From: Luteolibacter sp.
GTDB lineage: Bacteria; Verrucomicrobiota; Verrucomicrobiia; Verrucomicrobiales; Akkermansiaceae
Length of the DNA: 47,880 bases
Assembly (NCBI GenBank): GCA_030828305.1
Contig: JAURCU010000005.1
Location: 1-47,880, forward strand
Direction of reading: 5' to 3'
The notes beneath the pieces were generated by a model. The model had not been told where the DNA came from, ran no database searches, and worked only from the letters and a program-made list of their open reading frames with translations. Made by a program: the position numbers and the translations under genes. Positions 47,722 through 47,880 of this stretch are shown here, piece after piece (within the stretch, counting starts at the first letter, position 1; each line of letters opens with the position of its first letter).

Positions 47722-47880
47722 GTGCCCAAATCCGAAATCTTCTCAATCCGGCCCGATACAGAAAGTTGCGGGTTTTGCACACCTATTGCAGGAAGTATTG
47801 CAGGAAAGCAGATACAGCGAAATAAGTTTGGGATTTCACCTAAATTAGGCCTCAGGGCCCTGCACAATGAGTTCTAGCGA
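47722..47880. other. Right edge, no gene seen
   Basis: No supported reading frame is present. A 12-bp direct repeat (TATTGCAGGAAG and TATTGCAGGAAA, around 47783-47807) is the only pattern. Sequence just downstream of tRNA-Arg is a frequent integration site for mobile elements, but nothing here proves one. Confidence 0.3.

Noticed and set aside
47553..47825. A 90-codon frame containing LAQLDRASDYESEGREFESL
   Set aside because: This is the translated tRNA-Arg gene, another familiar artefact.

Overview
The window reads as chromosomal DNA of a moderately high-GC Gram-negative bacterium, most likely Verrucomicrobiota or a close PVC relative. This is inferred from gene content: a secreted formylglycine-type sulfatase, a DUF4175-like envelope operon with a secreted prenyltransferase-like toroid protein, a DUF3450/TtpC-type TonB system, a GldA/GldF/GldG/DUF4340-like ABC module, and mostly weak Shine-Dalgarno sequences. 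No rRNA or other taxonomic marker is present, so the assignment is an inference.

Layout. (1) 1-3310: the N-terminal part of an exported sulfatase runs leftward. Diverging from it are a nucleotidyltransferase and a NahK-like sugar kinase, a probable salvage pair for amino sugars released from sulfated glycans; a terminator follows. (2) 3524-12236: a tight rightward six-gene envelope operon. It encodes a large DUF4175-like membrane protein, a small exported Gly/Gln-rich partner, an exported alpha/alpha-toroid protein, and three tandem paralogues in which small beta-barrel-like repeats flank a lectin-like core. I cannot name a function; it is the best candidate here for an undescribed system. 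(3) 12589-25057, leftward: an iron or other metal-chelate uptake region. It runs DUF3450, TtpC-like, ExbB, ExbD, TonB, TPR, then a histidine kinase and a degenerate NtrC-like regulator, then a TonB-dependent receptor. A terminator separates these from a FecA-like receptor with its own promoter region. Two matching 17-bp palindromes precede the first gene and the FecA-like gene and look like a shared operator. (4) 25786-30478, leftward: a glucosylglycerate module made of glycerate kinase, a HAD phosphatase, and one polypeptide that fuses a GT81 synthase to a GH13_18 glucosylglycerate-phosphorylase-like domain. Making and phosphorolysing the same compatible solute would be joined in one chain. 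(5) 30842-39800: tRNA-Pro(GGG), a PhoD-like phosphatase, argC-argJ, a SMUG1-type glycosylase, ctaB, an M23 peptidase, a MurU/GMPP-like nucleotidyltransferase, an OsmC protein and a methyltransferase. Several of these genes end inside short palindromes that contain the stop codon. (6) 39920-41872: a second striking fusion, a GT4 glycosyltransferase joined to a PlcP-like metallophosphoesterase, the two activities of phosphate-starvation lipid remodelling. (7) 42037-47500: a LON-domain protein, then a GldA/F/G-like ABC transporter with a DUF4340 protein. (8) The right edge has tRNA-Arg(ACG) and a strong terminator.

Themes: sugar-nucleotide and glycan salvage, metal uptake with local regulation, compatible-solute turnover, and phosphorus economy (PhoD plus Agt-PlcP). 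No CRISPR array, insertion sequence or phage module was seen.
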